This document shows positions 1 to 12,392 of a DNA stretch of 64,000 bases, piece by piece (the first letter of the stretch is position 1; each line of letters starts with the position of its first letter). A program made the translations under genes and the position numbers. This DNA comes from Hofstenia miamia (taxonomy: Eukaryota; Xenacoelomorpha; Acoela): positions 850,645 to 914,644 of the forward strand of contig SCFE01000055.1 in NCBI GenBank assembly GCA_004352715.1, written 5' to 3'. A model generated the notes under the pieces. It made no database searches. It saw only the letters and a list, made by a program, of their open reading frames with translations, and was not told the origin of the DNA.

Positions 1-3000
1 TTATAATAAGGCTGTTGGAAATGCTTTATAAAGATGGGTTCAAAGCAATTATTCACATAATTGGCATGCTACTTAGTTTATTTGAAGAAGAATTACTTTT
101 GAAAACACTAAAATATCAAAATGATCATTATTCAAAAATAATAAATGAGATCATTAAAATACTTGATATTAATCATTACGCATTTGCATTCAAACCTTCT
201 GCCCATTATAATAATGTCATTTCTCAGCATTATCTTAAAATTTGCTACTCGACCTTAAGTGCATTGCGAAGCATCTCCAAAATGCCATTCTACTTCATTT
301 GTCTGATTCCTTTGCGTTCATGTTGTTTTTCTGTTTATCAGTTCGTAAAATCACGCTAATGAACATGAACATGCTGTTTAGGCTTATAAGTAAAGTTTAC
401 AAGGCCAATGCTTGTGGCCTAATCTGTGGTTATATTCATGTTGCTTTTTATTCAAATTCTAATAAATTCAACTCTTGATACATATGAACTTCATTACTTT
501 TCTACAATGTATGCTATTTTAGTCCCTACAGCTCAATATCATATTGTGTCAAGCTGGGACTGAAGGTAGCTTTCATTAAGTATTCAATGTTTGTCCATGA
601 AGCTAGAATTTTTTCACTTTTCATCTTATTTGCAATAACAACGCCTAAATGGTAATATAACCATTAAGAAATTTCTAATAATTAATAACAAGTTATCAAT
701 ATTTAAGAATGATTTAGACATAGTCCTATGATTTTCTGTGCGTTTTCAACGCTATTTTTGATTGATTAATCCTATTTAAGTTGAGGGGGGGGGCACTTAC
801 CTTCTTCGCCGATATTTGATTATTATGAAGGTCAAACTTTGGATGATTTTGAATCTTGCATAATTTTTGGATGAAGGTCAAACTTTGGATGATTTTGAAT
901 CTTGCACAATTTGTTGGATGGAGTTCAAACTTTGGATGATTTTGAATCTACTTTTTTTCGCTCCACTTCCCTTTATTTTTATTGTTGTGGCTTGTCAGTG
1001 ACTGTGTATATGCTATAGGATATATTTCTTTGATCATGATCCGAAAAAAATCACTTTGGGTTATTATTCAGCTGGTGGCAAGAGTACCTAAAATTCCAAA
1101 AACTCCACAAGTAAGTCTAAGGCATGCTAACTTCAGCAAGAATGTTCCCAGCATTAGAATTATAATATCTTTTTTGCAAAGTTATGGAAGGTTTGCTCAC
1201 TAAAACGGAAAGTAAGTAGGAAGGGGGGTAATCTTACCCAACCCCAACCCCTTACGTATGTCAAAAACCCAACTTAAAAAGGGTTAATTAAAAAAATGTG
1301 TAAAAAATTAATAAAGCATTAAAAACTAAAGTAGTGAGATGCATTTTTATGCCTATTTTTCAATATTTTGACATTTTCGCGGGACTTTTTGGTCACTAAT
1401 GTTGATCCAAGTGTCAACCCCGTAATAAAAGCTTGTGTACGCCTCTACATGCATTATAAATTATTTCTATTTTTACTTAAGATTCCAATTCGCGGCTTGC
1501 GTCAATTTCCAAATTAATTTTATTGAATAAGCATTGAACCTATAACAATTCATTAAATATGAATCAATCTACATTAAGAAAAGCGTTTTAAAAAATTACT
1601 TAACATTAGTTCCGCCCAGCTCAACATTAAATCTCTAATTGTAAAGATTACTGTTTCCAATTATATTCCTTCCACTCGACATCTCATAGATAATGTTCGT
1701 TTACATTAAGTTTTTTTGTTTTCATAGCCTAGAAACATTATTTTTTCCACACTGCGACATCTCTAAATCATTTGAATGCATCAGTCAGGATTTCGATTTA
1801 ACGAAACGACTTTTAATACCGATTATTTTTCTAGCACAGAGGCTTACAAATTTCATTTATTGTTAATCACTCAACGATAAGCTTAATTTTCGCTGAATTC
1901 GTTTTTATAGAATTATAGTTTTTGGCAAGGTTAAATTTATGCTCGGCGGGCTCATATTACCAAATCCTTGGGGCTATTATATGTTACGAATTTTGGGCAT
2001 GTTTACATACTCTACAATATTTACTGAAAAGTGGTATCTTATTTTTGTTCAGTGCATGGACTTCTGCGATATATTGTGTCGCAGAAGCCCATCTGCTGTA
2101 AAATAAAATTTATATCTACAAATCTAAAATTAATAAATTAGATTGCGGACAATGTGTTATTTTACAATTTCTAGAAGTATGACTGCTCTGAATGCTTATA
2201 TTCTTACGAAATATTACTTATTGTTAACTTAATATCTATAGTTTAAATAGGTCTATACACAGAACATTTTATTACCTGTCCAGAATACAGAGCTGTAGAA
2301 AATATATTTCAATTAAATAAAGTAGGGAGAATGAATTTATATTTATACCAATTCTGTTAAGTTATTTCCGTTGCCGAATTTTATTAATGAATACTGCAGA
2401 AACGTAATGTTGGTTTCGCCTATTAATCTCCCTAATATGTATACTTGCAGTTGTACATGAATTTCTGCGTTGTTGGCTCCACCTGAAAATCACAGTGTTA
2501 TTACGATTTTATATGAAAACACGTTTTACGGCATTTGAATTTAATGCTTTTCCCAGAATTTTATAAATGACAGCAATCTGTCAATATTATTAAATAGTTT
2601 TTAATAAATGGATTTATATCGCTTCTTGCTCCATATTTAAAGTTATTAAATCATTTACGACAGATAGAATGTGTGGTGAATGTACCTGTTTGAATATATC
2701 AACTTTCTATGAAAATGGAGTAGTAAATTGAATTTCTAAAACCAATTCGCTGCTAAACTTCATATTGAAAAATTCAAAAAGCCTATTGAGTAAGGCGTCT
2801 CTGTTCTTGAAATTGATATTTATCTAATACTATATTCTTATTTCGATATAGCGTTTGCTTTAATGTTCCGTAATAGATTGTGTGAATTTCTATGTTCTTT
2901 AAATCCCTCAATTCATTTTAATGGATATGTGAGGAATAATCCGTAAAGCTATTTTGTGTTACAAAAATATGTATACGCTTTTGTCTTGTTTCTAGTACAG

Positions 3001-3739
3001 ATAAACCTGATTTAAACACAGATTTGATATGTTCTACCGCACAAGCCGATCTTGTGATGAAACAGTAAATATAGGATACGAAATATGACCTCCAGTCGAA
3101 TATACCTTTTATAGTATGCCTGTTCCTTTGCGCTAGGGCTATGTAGAACTGGAAAAGTATAAATGACTTGTTTTTTGCAATATTAGCCTATTATGTTAGT
3201 ATGGAACTCTAACGAGGTATTCTGCTACTGCGACCACTGCGGCACAGTCCTTACTTTGAAAATTCAATGTTAGGGATAGTGTGAGCCATAATTTCAAAAT
3301 TTTGGTTTTCTGTAAATATTATGTAATCAAAACTAATTCTTTTAGGGGAGTTTAAGCCTTCCTATTTGGCTTAAGAGTAGTTTGACGCCGTTAAACTCTT
3401 AGATTTCTTTGTAGCTGATTTTGAGGAAAATCTATGTTTGTTTTACAGTGATTAGTTCAGGTTCATATATTTGGTATTTGCGTGTGGTCGGCATTTAGGT
3501 ACTTTACCCAGAGATTTCATGTCGTCTACATAGCGCGCGAGAATGCAGGATACAGACCTTGACTTTGAAGGATTGTTTGATCTCTAAAGATAATATTAAT
3601 TTGTTATTATTAAGTCTTTTATTGCTCCATTTAATCATTATTGTTTTAATATATATGAAATTGCCCGCAATTATTTTAACTTATTTATGTCGAATAGTGC
3701 TTTGAAAATCAGTTCTAAGATGTATTTATGTATTTTTAG
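1..3739. other. upstream intron or intergenic DNA, no gene recognised
   Basis: No immunoglobulin-type exon or other recognisable coding segment was found on either strand. Open frames here are short and AT-rich. The stretch holds a three-copy tandem repeat (827-950) preceded by a run of ten G at 784-793. A 39-base segment at about 1071-1111 lies between an AG and a GTAAGT, but its reading resembles no Ig domain. The first clear exon of the adhesion gene starts in phase 1 at 3740, so this is probably intron of that gene. Confidence 0.5.
827..950 (+). repeat. tandem repeat, about 46-bp unit, 2.7 copies
   Basis: Units start at 827, 873 and 920. They share the core TCAAACTTTGGATGATTTTG; units 1 and 2 differ by a few bases and unit 3 is cut short. 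It lies just downstream of a G-run. Confidence 0.85.
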
Positions 3740-3883
3740 ATCCTCCGGAATTAAGTGTAAGTGTGACACCAAATGTTTTAAGAGAAGGGCAAGATTTCTC
3801 AATAGAGTGTACAGTTACCAGTAATCCGCCATGTCAACGACTTCTGCTTACAAAAAAATATGGCAAGCTCAGTGAAACTGCAA
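3740..3883 (+). CDS. Ig/FN3 adhesion receptor, exon a (first half of an Ig domain)
   Basis: Internal exon, 144 bases, after acceptor TATTTTTAG and before donor GTAAGA; enters and leaves in phase 1. It encodes PPELSVSVTPNVLREGQDFS followed by the B-strand cysteine in SIECTV, the start of an I-set/C2-type Ig domain. The second cysteine is in the exon at 8427, and the split codon gives Ile, so the pair make one domain. The usual core tryptophan of the C strand is missing: the position reads QRLLLTKK, and an extra cysteine (PPCQ) precedes it. A TA microsatellite begins about 30 bases after the donor. Upstream exons (signal peptide, earlier Ig domains) are not seen. Ig identity is firm; the exon limits rest on splice signals and phase. 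Confidence 0.8.
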
Positions 3884-3913
3884 GTAAGATAACAAGTTTT
3901 ATATTTGTCTATT

Positions 3914-3922
3914 ATATATATG

Positions 3923-3957
<35 letters not shown>

Positions 3958-3994
3958 GATTATTGATTAATGTAAATATATATATATATATATA
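3914..3994. repeat. (TA)n microsatellite
   Basis: Two TA runs, 3914-3958 and 3977-3994, separated by a short unique spacer, directly behind exon a. Confidence 0.9.
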
Positions 3995-4713
3995 AATATG
4001 AATATATATTATTTACATCTTTAGAAAACAGAAACGTAGTTGAAATTTTTATGTTTTCTATTATGCGACTGTTTGCATCACCTTCAACTGAAACAATCAA
4101 TCAGTGTCTAACACTGATCAATTATTTAATGTTGTCTTAAATTTTATTTCTAACAGAGTAAAAACATCAAAACTAACAATGAGAATCTGTTTAAAATAAT
4201 TTTCACATTGTGCAATTTGAAGGCCTCAATCTTATCGAAATGAATTAATGGAATAGATCCTTTTTTGATGTTTATGACTTGACCAAATTTGAGTGAATAG
4301 TAATCAAATTTCTTAATGTGTAGGAATTGCAAGCTATTCGCATAATTTAAAATAAATTATTTAATAGGTGGTGTAGTAAAACTTGTTAATATTCTGCTCA
4401 AGACAATGGTTTTAAAATTTGGAAAACATTATTTCATTTTAAATTTTTAATATTGTATGACGGTTTTGTTTAATTTACATTCTCAAAGTGAATTCTCTAT
4501 TTACCTTGAAAATTATATTAAAGAATATTTAAATGACATTTCTTACATTATAATTTTTTTAACTTATAAAGCCTATTGCACAACACACTGTTTTTCAGTG
4601 TAGTATTTCTATTTCTAAAGTGGTTTTGAATGATTTAGACAAATGCATTAATTTTTTTTCAAAATGAAATTAAAATATAAAGATATATTGTTGCAACTTC
4701 TTTTTGATATATT

Positions 4714-5261
4714 CAGGGTGGCCATAAAGTCGCGCAACAATCTCTTATGTTTACAAAAACAATATTTTAAATTAGAAAATTATTTTTATTAATTAAACGA
4801 CAAAAGAAAGGTTAGATAATTTACAGATGGTCAAAATGTTCACCTGAGGAAGTCATACATAAGTTGAGTCAATGGTGAAAGTTATCATAAACACGAGTTA
4901 GTAGTTGTTGATCATCATTGATTTTCTGGCATGCATCACAAATTCTGCTTCGCAAATGTTCAATTTCCTCTATTTTCACTGCGTACAGTAACTGTTTTAG
5001 GTGTCCACAAAAATAATAATCCATTAGGTTAAGATCAGGCGATCGTTCTTCAATTGTCAGTGGTAAAAGAAAAGAAAGCTAGAGTAGTTAATGATTAGTC
5101 TGCTTGAACCGACTATCACGCTGACGCACATTAATAGGTGATTCTTCACAGCCTATCAGAATTAATTTGAGAAGACAGTGTATCATGATCGAGTAATTCT
5201 AAGGCCTTGATATCTTTAACATTTTGATATTTACCTTGGTGCGCGACTTTATGCCACCCTG
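4714..5261 (-). mobile_element. internally deleted Tc1/mariner-superfamily DNA transposon
   Basis: The ends are inverted repeats: 4714-4735 (CAGGGTGGCCATAAAGTCGC...) and 5241-5261 (...GCGACTTTATGCCACCCTG), identical apart from one indel. Between them the minus strand, read down from about 5043, encodes RSPDLNLMDYYFCGHLKQLL and continues as KIEEIEHLRSRICDACQKIN. This is the third-acidic-residue block (SPDLxxxDYxxxGxLK) of IS630/Tc1/mariner-type transposases. The N-terminal DNA-binding part and the first acidic motif are absent. A non-autonomous relic of about 550 bp. Confidence 0.75.
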
Positions 5262-6672
5262 TAGTTCGTATTTGAAAACTGCATTAGGACAGTGCGTTGT
5301 TTTTCACAAAACAAGAAGTGTTTTAAGATAACATAATCCATAAAAAATTTGGAACTTTTACTAGTATATGTGCAAATGTCAAAGATAATAACTACTTGTG
5401 CAGGTGTTGATTATAAATTAAAAGGCCATAGGCCATAATTCTCTCCTCTTTAAAAAATTATTTTAAAGCGAGTGGAAATCTTTATGTTGAAATAAATTAA
5501 TGGCTTTGCAATTAATACATTCAATACCAGCTATATCTTAAAAATGCTTTTAAAATAATTTTGTTTATTAAAATTGGTAAAATACTTGATTATTTAGATT
5601 ATCATAATGCTTTTGGTTTAATTTTGGAATATACTCCTAAAATACCCTTCCTCAATATATAATAGTATTCGTAAAATATAATATATTTAAACATTTATGC
5701 ATTTAGTGCATATTTGAAATATTTATGATAATTTCTGGGGAAAAATGTGTATAAAATTGAGTATTTATGGAGGGAATCTATTTCAAGACATTTGGATAAC
5801 AGCATTTCTTTTTATAAATAACATTTTATTAAATATTTGTTGAGAAAATAAATAAAAAATTGGAACAATGTGTTTTATTAAGTTCTTTGTTATTGAATAT
5901 TTTTGGCTTTATTGACAGTTTTCTGTCTTGGAAAATTTATCTCATACAATGCGCCACTATCAATAATGGTGAGGGAATATTTCTGCTGTTATTAAATATT
6001 TACTCTTTATCAACAATTTTAATAAATTTTAAATGCGGAATTTCTGCTACGTGGAATGGGGTGGGCATGTCACAGAAGTGTTTACGCTAATATTATGCAC
6101 ACCAATTCAATAAGTTAACAACCCATGTGTCGTTGCGCTTTCATTATATTAAATTTATGTGCTTCAGGCATTTTCGTAATTCTTCACTGTATACTTTCTA
6201 GCAAAAGTTATTCGCAGGGATTTTAAAATTTGAAATACAATTTGTTGTTTTCAGATGAATGTTGACTGAAATTTGCACTCCTTAATACTAAGCTTGTCAA
6301 AAATTATGTTGATTTCATATGTCCAATAAACAACTGTCTTGTACGTCTTTGTTAAATTTCTACTGATAACTATAAGAAATATTTCCAATATTCTTAAGTA
6401 ACTATCATGTCGATAAAGAATAATTTTTTACTAAGCGCAATGCCTTTTTGAAGAAGTTTTCAGCAACTCAGCATGACTAAGACATACTTATTCCATCCAA
6501 CGCTGTTTTTGATTTTACAAAATTACTTTGAAAAATTTCATAGTTATTATGAATGTGATTCTTGGTAACACATAAACACTTGCCCCACACTACATTATGC
6601 AGTTTTTAGTTTCATCTTCATCAGTGGTTCTGTCTTCCAACACTTTCTCTTTATCAATTTCTCTCTCTATCC

Positions 6673-6675
<3 letters not shown>

Positions 6676-6704
<29 letters not shown>
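6676..6704. repeat. (TA)n microsatellite
   Basis: Run of TA dinucleotides following a CT-rich stretch. Confidence 0.9.
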
Positions 6705-6707
<3 letters not shown>

Positions 6708-8426
6708 TTTACATGTATATGTAAATTTTTAAAAGAATGTCGCAAAGTAAATTCGAAATACGGAATAATTTTTCATAAGCATTGATTTTTCAATTTAATG
6801 CTCTCCTATGCCCATGAATTGGGACCTTGTTTATGAAATAACGCCCTAATTAAAAATTATGTTAAGCCGAATTGTATTTGTGCGTTCGGCATTACCTAGT
6901 TATTTCATGTGAATTTGCAGTCATGGCATTGATTTTGAAGGTTCTAGAAATCTGATGCTAATCTGCAGTTAGGTAATATTCTCCTTAACACTCTGTGAGT
7001 TTTTGTAAACATTGAATTGTCTGCAATCGCAGACATCCACTAAATGGCAAATTTTTCCTACAGGTATCCACAAACTCCCATAGGCACTACGCAGAAATAT
7101 TCGATTGAGATATTCGTACACAATCGTATGATAATATTTTACGTATGTCTGGAAGTATAAGAAAAATTATTTCTGAATCTACTAGCTGATTGTTTTGCCG
7201 AAAGACACTTCTTTTAAGAATTTCAGTATAAACCCTATTTGACGGGGGATAGGGAGGGAGAACCGAATTCATCCCCTTATTAAACTTTTGACTATTACTC
7301 AAAAAATTGTGAAGCTTTCTTAATGAGATTTGCTGACTTTCACTACGTTTTATTGAAGGTCATGACCCCCTAATAAAAACTTTCTAAATATCTGCTAGCT
7401 TTATATATGGTATTGTTTTAACCCAGGATGTAGCCTTCCAATTTTTGGAAAATCATATTATTTTTGGTTGCAAAAAGTAATTAAAATCTGCAAGAAAATT
7501 TAGTTGATAAATTTCGAAAGAATTTTATTTACATTAATTCCATCCTTTGTGCAAAGTTCTGTTTATTATCATGATGGAATCATAAGATAGGGGGATGGGA
7601 TCCTCTATTCACTGCCTGAGAAGTCCAAGAAAGCTCAAGTCGAATAGGGTTAATGCGTTCATTTTTTATGAGAAGTTTCGAGTAAAATTATCAGTTCTAG
7701 CATAAGATAGAAATTGTCTAATGATAAATATTCTATTGCTTGGCTTTTATCATTTTAATTTCAATTTGTCTTATGAAACTTCTATGCAAGTGACTTTAAC
7801 AGAACTAGACTAGTTTACTTGAATGGGTTGATTCTTACTAACAACGACGTCTATTCTTTCTATGCAATTTTTTCATTGTCAAGTGATAAAATTTGTGTAT
7901 ATTGTACAATAATCTCTTAAAATAACCTCAGTCTTCTGTGGGAATATTGTTCATTACCTAATATAGCTAATATAGACTCTGCACTTTGCATAATTACTTT
8001 AAACATTATTGGTAAGATTTCAAATACCCCGTTTTAAAAAATGACCTTGCCCATAGATCGCACATAGGTTCGTCCTTCAACCAAAAACTGCCGATTCTGT
8101 TAGAATATCATGGGTTCTGCTTCAAATCGGCAACTATTTCCAACTTTCAAATGTAAATGTTCGATTTCAGTTGGTGGTCTACACCTCACCTGTAATAATT
8201 ATGTTTATCTGAAGCTAATGCACGCATCACCGTCCGCTCCCACCCATGTTTCTCAATGGCAGGGACTCGTATTTTACACAATAAATTGTATACTTTAAGT
8301 AATACACATTTATATGATTTAATAGCTTTGAAGAACGTTCTTAAGTAGAACGCATTTCTTAATTTGCTGGAGTTTGTTATTTGTTTTCAATAATAAATTA
8401 ATTTTTTAACATTTTTTGATATTTAG

Positions 8427-8564
8427 TAACAAATCATGACGTTCGAAATAAGAAGAGCTTAACTGTAAAAAGGGCTACTCGCGAAGATGCCGGGATTTAT
8501 CAATGTCTTGCTTCAAATGGAATCGGGGAGAATGTAACAAGAGATGTTCACGTTCAGGTTCAAT
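8427..8564 (+). CDS. Ig/FN3 adhesion receptor, exon b (second half of an Ig domain)
   Basis: Internal exon, 138 bases, after TTTGATATTTAG and before donor GTGCGT, phase 1 at both ends. It encodes NKKSLTVKRATREDAGIYQC and then LASNGIGENVTRDVHVQVQ. The D-A-G-x-Y-x-C motif is the classic F strand of an Ig domain, and the N-G-x-G turn follows. Joined to exon a it completes the domain. Its split last codon with exon c gives Tyr, so the linker reads VQYGP, a common join between Ig domains in the nephrin/Echinoid class. Confidence 0.85.
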
Positions 8565-8966
8565 GTGCGTATTTTGGGATATCTTCTTACATTGCATTCC
8601 AATTTAATATTTGTGCATCTGGACAGGAAATTTACATTAAACAAAATTTTTTTTACCGATGATATCAATATCATAGTTTATCGGCCACTGTTCATTATTT
8701 TTGGAAGCCGTATTGCAAGCAGTTTAAGCTTAAATGATTTAGTTGAAAGTCCTTTCTTAAAAGTTTACCACTTTATATAGTAAAACATTACTGACAAACA
8801 TCATTTCCATATTTTTTTCATACCCATTTTTAAGAAAACGATTAATATACAACACTTACGAGCTCTAAAAACTGGAAAATCAATCCTATGCATCGTCTAT
8901 TCGTTGTTACGATTACTAAGTAATATGCAAATAAAAAAAGAAACAAAGGAATTTATTGGAAAAAAA

Positions 8967-8972
8967 TATATG

Positions 8973-9006
<34 letters not shown>

Positions 9007-9045
9007 ATGTATATATATAATCTATATATATATATATATATATAA
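8967..9045. repeat. (TA)n microsatellite, interrupted
   Basis: Alternating TA/TG/TA tracts, in three blocks. Confidence 0.9.
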
Positions 9046-9876
9046 AATATTTTTCCATCAAGAAAACACTATTCATTCTAAAATGGCCTAACAGAAACCT
9101 ATTCTTTTAATGAAAATTAAAATTTAAATATACATAGAGTTTTTAAATATTTCTGGGTTTCTCTTTGCCTTTGCAAATTGATACTAAATGCACAATACAT
9201 GCTGATTTTACTCAGTTTGTATAGTTTCCAGTCCTCTATATGTATTTTAATCGACTGACTTTTACTATCTTGAATGAAGATTTTTTGAATGAAATCTTAT
9301 AATATAATGTATTGACCATTAAATAGCATGTGTGAGAACTACATACAGTGCCATTAAATTAGTTATTTATTATTATTGACTTTGACGTTTAACATGGTGT
9401 TTGGCAGTTGGATTTGTACGCTGAATTTTAGATCGAGAATATTTATCAACTGTATGTGATAATCTGGCGGATTCTGGGCTTTTATGTTGATTAATTTGTT
9501 TAATATTCAACTTTGTGATCTACCGGCGTAGGAAGTGGAACTGAGGTGATAAAGATATTTGCCTCAAACTCAAATATTATATCTTTAACTGGAATTATTT
9601 ACCTATGACGTTATGTTAATCAGATCTATAGAAAAACTTTATTATTCCCAATAGACGTCTCGATGAAATATTTTTCAAAGGTATAGAACAGGCCCTAATA
9701 CCCACTGTATCATTGAGTTTTTGCTGCTCGCATTCAAATGCCTACGCCTCTTTTTGCACTTTTCTTCGAGTCATAGATTTCCAATACTTACTTTATTTTA
9801 AATGGGGCTCAATTCTATTGTATTAATGTGAACGAGTTGGACCCATTATTTCCTTTTTAATAACATTATTTTTTTG

Positions 9877-10186
9877 GGATCACCTGAAGATGTGCCCCCC
9901 AAAGCTTTGAGGGGGCATATCTTCAGGTGGAAAATCTTTGGGGGAATATCTTCAGGTGGAAAATCTTGGGGGGGGGATTGTAGGAAAAACTAAATATGTC
10001 TTATACTTTACCCTAACCCTAACCCTAACCCTTTTACCGTTGAAGCAAATAAATAAGGTTAGGGTTAGAGTTAGGGTTAGGATTAGGGCAAAAGTTGGGG
10101 GAATATCTTCAGGTGGAAAAAGTCGGGGGGAGTATCTTCAGGTGAGGCTAAATCTGGAAGTTGGGGGGCATATCTTCAGGTGATCC
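9877..10186. repeat. G-rich hairpin element with CACCTGAAGAT repeats and telomere-like core
   Basis: The two ends, 9877-9900 and 10163-10186, are 24-base inverted repeats with one mismatch (outer part GGATCACCTGAAGAT). Inside, the motif TATCTTCAGGTG recurs in direct orientation near 9919, 9948, 10104, 10134 and 10172, each preceded by a run of 5-8 G. The centre carries CCCTAA repeats (10011-10031) and, after 25 bases, TTAGGG-type repeats (10057-10088) in opposite orientation. There is no coding capacity. It resembles a foldback or MITE-like element rather than a chromosome end. Confidence 0.75.
10011..10088. repeat. head-to-head interstitial telomere-like arrays (CCCTAA then TTAGGG)
   Basis: 10011-10031 is 3.5 perfect CCCTAA units. 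10057-10088 holds TTAGGG, TTAGAG, TTAGGG, TTAGGA and TTAGGG units. The arrays face away from a 25-base spacer and could form a stem. Confidence 0.9.
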
Positions 10187-11350
10187 ATTTTTTGCATTAG
10201 AGGTTTATTTACTTCCTTCTTTTTAGAAGGATAAACGAAATCGTTGGCTACGAAGGTCATCTTACATTATTTCATAGTGAATTCTATAAATACACAAATA
10301 TCTTGGAATAATTAAATTTGTCATCTAAGTATCCGTGTATTTACTATCATTGAACTAATTGATTGGCTATCATTAAATTTAAAGTCACTGGAAATTGACA
10401 TTTATTGATTATTATTCCGCTCTAATCAAACAGTTTAACGTCAACAAATGTCCTAAGTGATAATAGAGTAAAAAACTCTACTTAATTTCGTGTTGTATTT
10501 AATCATTAAAGCACGCGGGTATCTACTCCATTCCTCATCGACTAATTGACTTGAAATTGTGCTTTATATTGATTAACTAATTATAACGTTATGAAATTTA
10601 TGTATGTTGATATATGCTTTCTAAGTAAAGACTGTCTGTAACCATTTTAACTGTCAATATTGGAATATAACTTCATTATTTTAAAATAACTCGTCTTCAA
10701 TTTTTAATGTGTCAAAAAACGTTACCTATTCACCGTATTTCCCCGAGAATTCCACACCACAATGACTAATTTAATTGTTGTTGTTTAATTTGACAAGCGT
10801 GACGCGGTTTAAATTCGACGAAGGTGATGTCAAAAAATTAAGGATTTGTTGGAATTCTAGTTTTCTTAAAAATATGTATTCAGTTTTTCTTCGTTTATTT
10901 GGCACATTATGCAATTTGAAATTTTCTCAGAGATGATTGCACTGTTCTTTTATTCTGAAAATTGGAAAAAAATTGTAAGAGCCTCTATTGGCTAGAAATA
11001 TGTAGAAAATGTAATATTTTTCTATTATTTTGATTCTACTTAGCTCCTGTTAGAAAATTCAATTGTTAGATAAGTCATTCGGATATTTAGTTTTTGACTA
11101 TTTTGTGCTACATGCAGTGTATTTTTAAAAGACTTATTGACTAATTCAGTTCCCAAATAGCAAACGTTAATGAACCAACAATGGGCCATCGAAGTTGCCA
11201 TTATTGGTCATTAATGGCTGATGACTGATGGGGAATTAATGAGCCACTAATAATTGAAAACAATGATCCATTCATCAATTTTTTTCAGCATAGAACTTCG
11301 ATTTAAAAAATCAAAGAGCCATAGACATTTATATATATATGTATATAAAT

Positions 11351-11452
11351 ATAAGATTTTGGAATAAGTAGCCAAAGTCTTTTATCTGGTCAGTGCAAAT
11401 TTAGAGCATCGAAACAGGTTAATGCATAGTATATATATATATATATATATAT
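11351..11452 (+). repeat. dispersed repeat ending in (TA)n, copy 1
   Basis: The segment AAGATTTTGGAATAAGTAGC through CAAATTTAGAGC and a TA run matches 12297-12389 with scattered substitutions. A third, more diverged trace may lie at 16433-16470. Both clear copies end in the TA microsatellite, as if the TA tract were the tail of an element. Confidence 0.6.
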
Positions 11453-11647
11453 NNNNNNNNNNNNNNNNNNNNNNNNNNNNNNNNNNNNNNNNNNNNNNNN
11501 NNNNNNNNNNNNNNNNNNNNNNNNNNNNNNNNNNNNNNNNNNNNNNNNNNNNNNNNNNNNNNNNNNNNNNNNNNNNNNNNNNNNNNNNNNNNNNNNNNNN
11601 NNNNNNNNNNNNNNNNNNNNNNNNNNNNNNNNNNNNNNNNNNNNNNN
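11453..11647. other. assembly gap inside a TA repeat
   Basis: 195 N. The same sequence TGCATAGTATATATA stands just left of the gap (11423) and just right of it (11648), so the gap may be spurious or its size wrong. Confidence 0.95.
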
Positions 11648-11653
11648 TGCATA

Positions 11654-11688
<35 letters not shown>

Positions 11689-12296
11689 TTACAAATTCAA
11701 AAAACTGATAAAATGTTTTCACAACCTATTATTATATACATCAATAGAAATCACTTCAACTTAAATTCTTGTTTTATTTCTTGTAACAGGGCATGACTTT
11801 ATTGTCCCTATTTTGATTGTCTTGATGTTTCATTTCATTGTTGTTTCTTATTTGAATTCATTGTTGTTTGAAAACCCTTGCTTTGCTATTTTCCCACGGG
11901 GAATGTTGAAGGAATACAATTGCGTCAACCAAATACAGTCTACTTACAACGGAAACGAAAACAACAGCCTACGGACATTTTTTCTGACATCTAAGAGAAC
12001 GAACTTGCTGTTGGCTTATGGATGTTTTGCCAATCTGCTTATTTTATGAATCAATTGCCTATATAACCATTTCTAAAATTTACGAGTTGTTAGTCTGCAT
12101 TAAAAGTTGGCATTATTTTGTTAACTTTTTGTCTATTTCTTTTGTTTTGGAACTTTAGCGATAAAAACAATATCGCACCATTCTTAATTAAATTTTCTAT
12201 CAAAATTTTAACAATTCAGCATTGGGTCAATTATATGCATCAAAGATGTTTAAATAGCTCTGCAATATGGAACTATTCTTCCACAATACCTACAAT

Positions 12297-12357
12297 AAGA
12301 TTTTCGAATAAGTAACCAAAATATTTTATCTGATCAGTACAAATTTAGAACAGTTTA

Positions 12358-12389
<32 letters not shown>
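12297..12389 (+). repeat. dispersed repeat ending in (TA)n, copy 2
   Basis: Second copy of the element at 11351 (AATAAGTAACCAAAATATTT, TATCTGATCAG, then (TA)n at 12361-12389). Confidence 0.6.

Positions 12390-12392
<3 letters not shown>

Larger units (their letters stand above)
3884..8426 (+). other. intron a-b of the adhesion receptor gene
   Basis: Phase-1 intron of 4.5 kb. It contains TA microsatellites (3914-3958, 3977-3994, 6676-6704) and a transposon relic with terminal inverted repeats (4714-5261). Otherwise it is AT-rich DNA in which I see no exon. Confidence 0.6.

Noticed and set aside
15-478. Open frames near the left edge
   Set aside because: Low-complexity, AT-driven, no domain, no splice context; likely chance.
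982-1203. Open frame of 73 codons with hydrophobic start, and an AG...GTAAGT-bounded stretch inside
   Set aside because: No Ig or membrane-protein pattern that fits the neighbouring exons.
9938-10183. Open frame across the G-rich hairpin
   Set aside because: The frame is produced by the telomere-like and CTTCAGGTG repeats; not a protein.
11390-11796. Open frames through the N gap
   Set aside because: Made of TA repeat (Ile-Tyr) and unknown bases.
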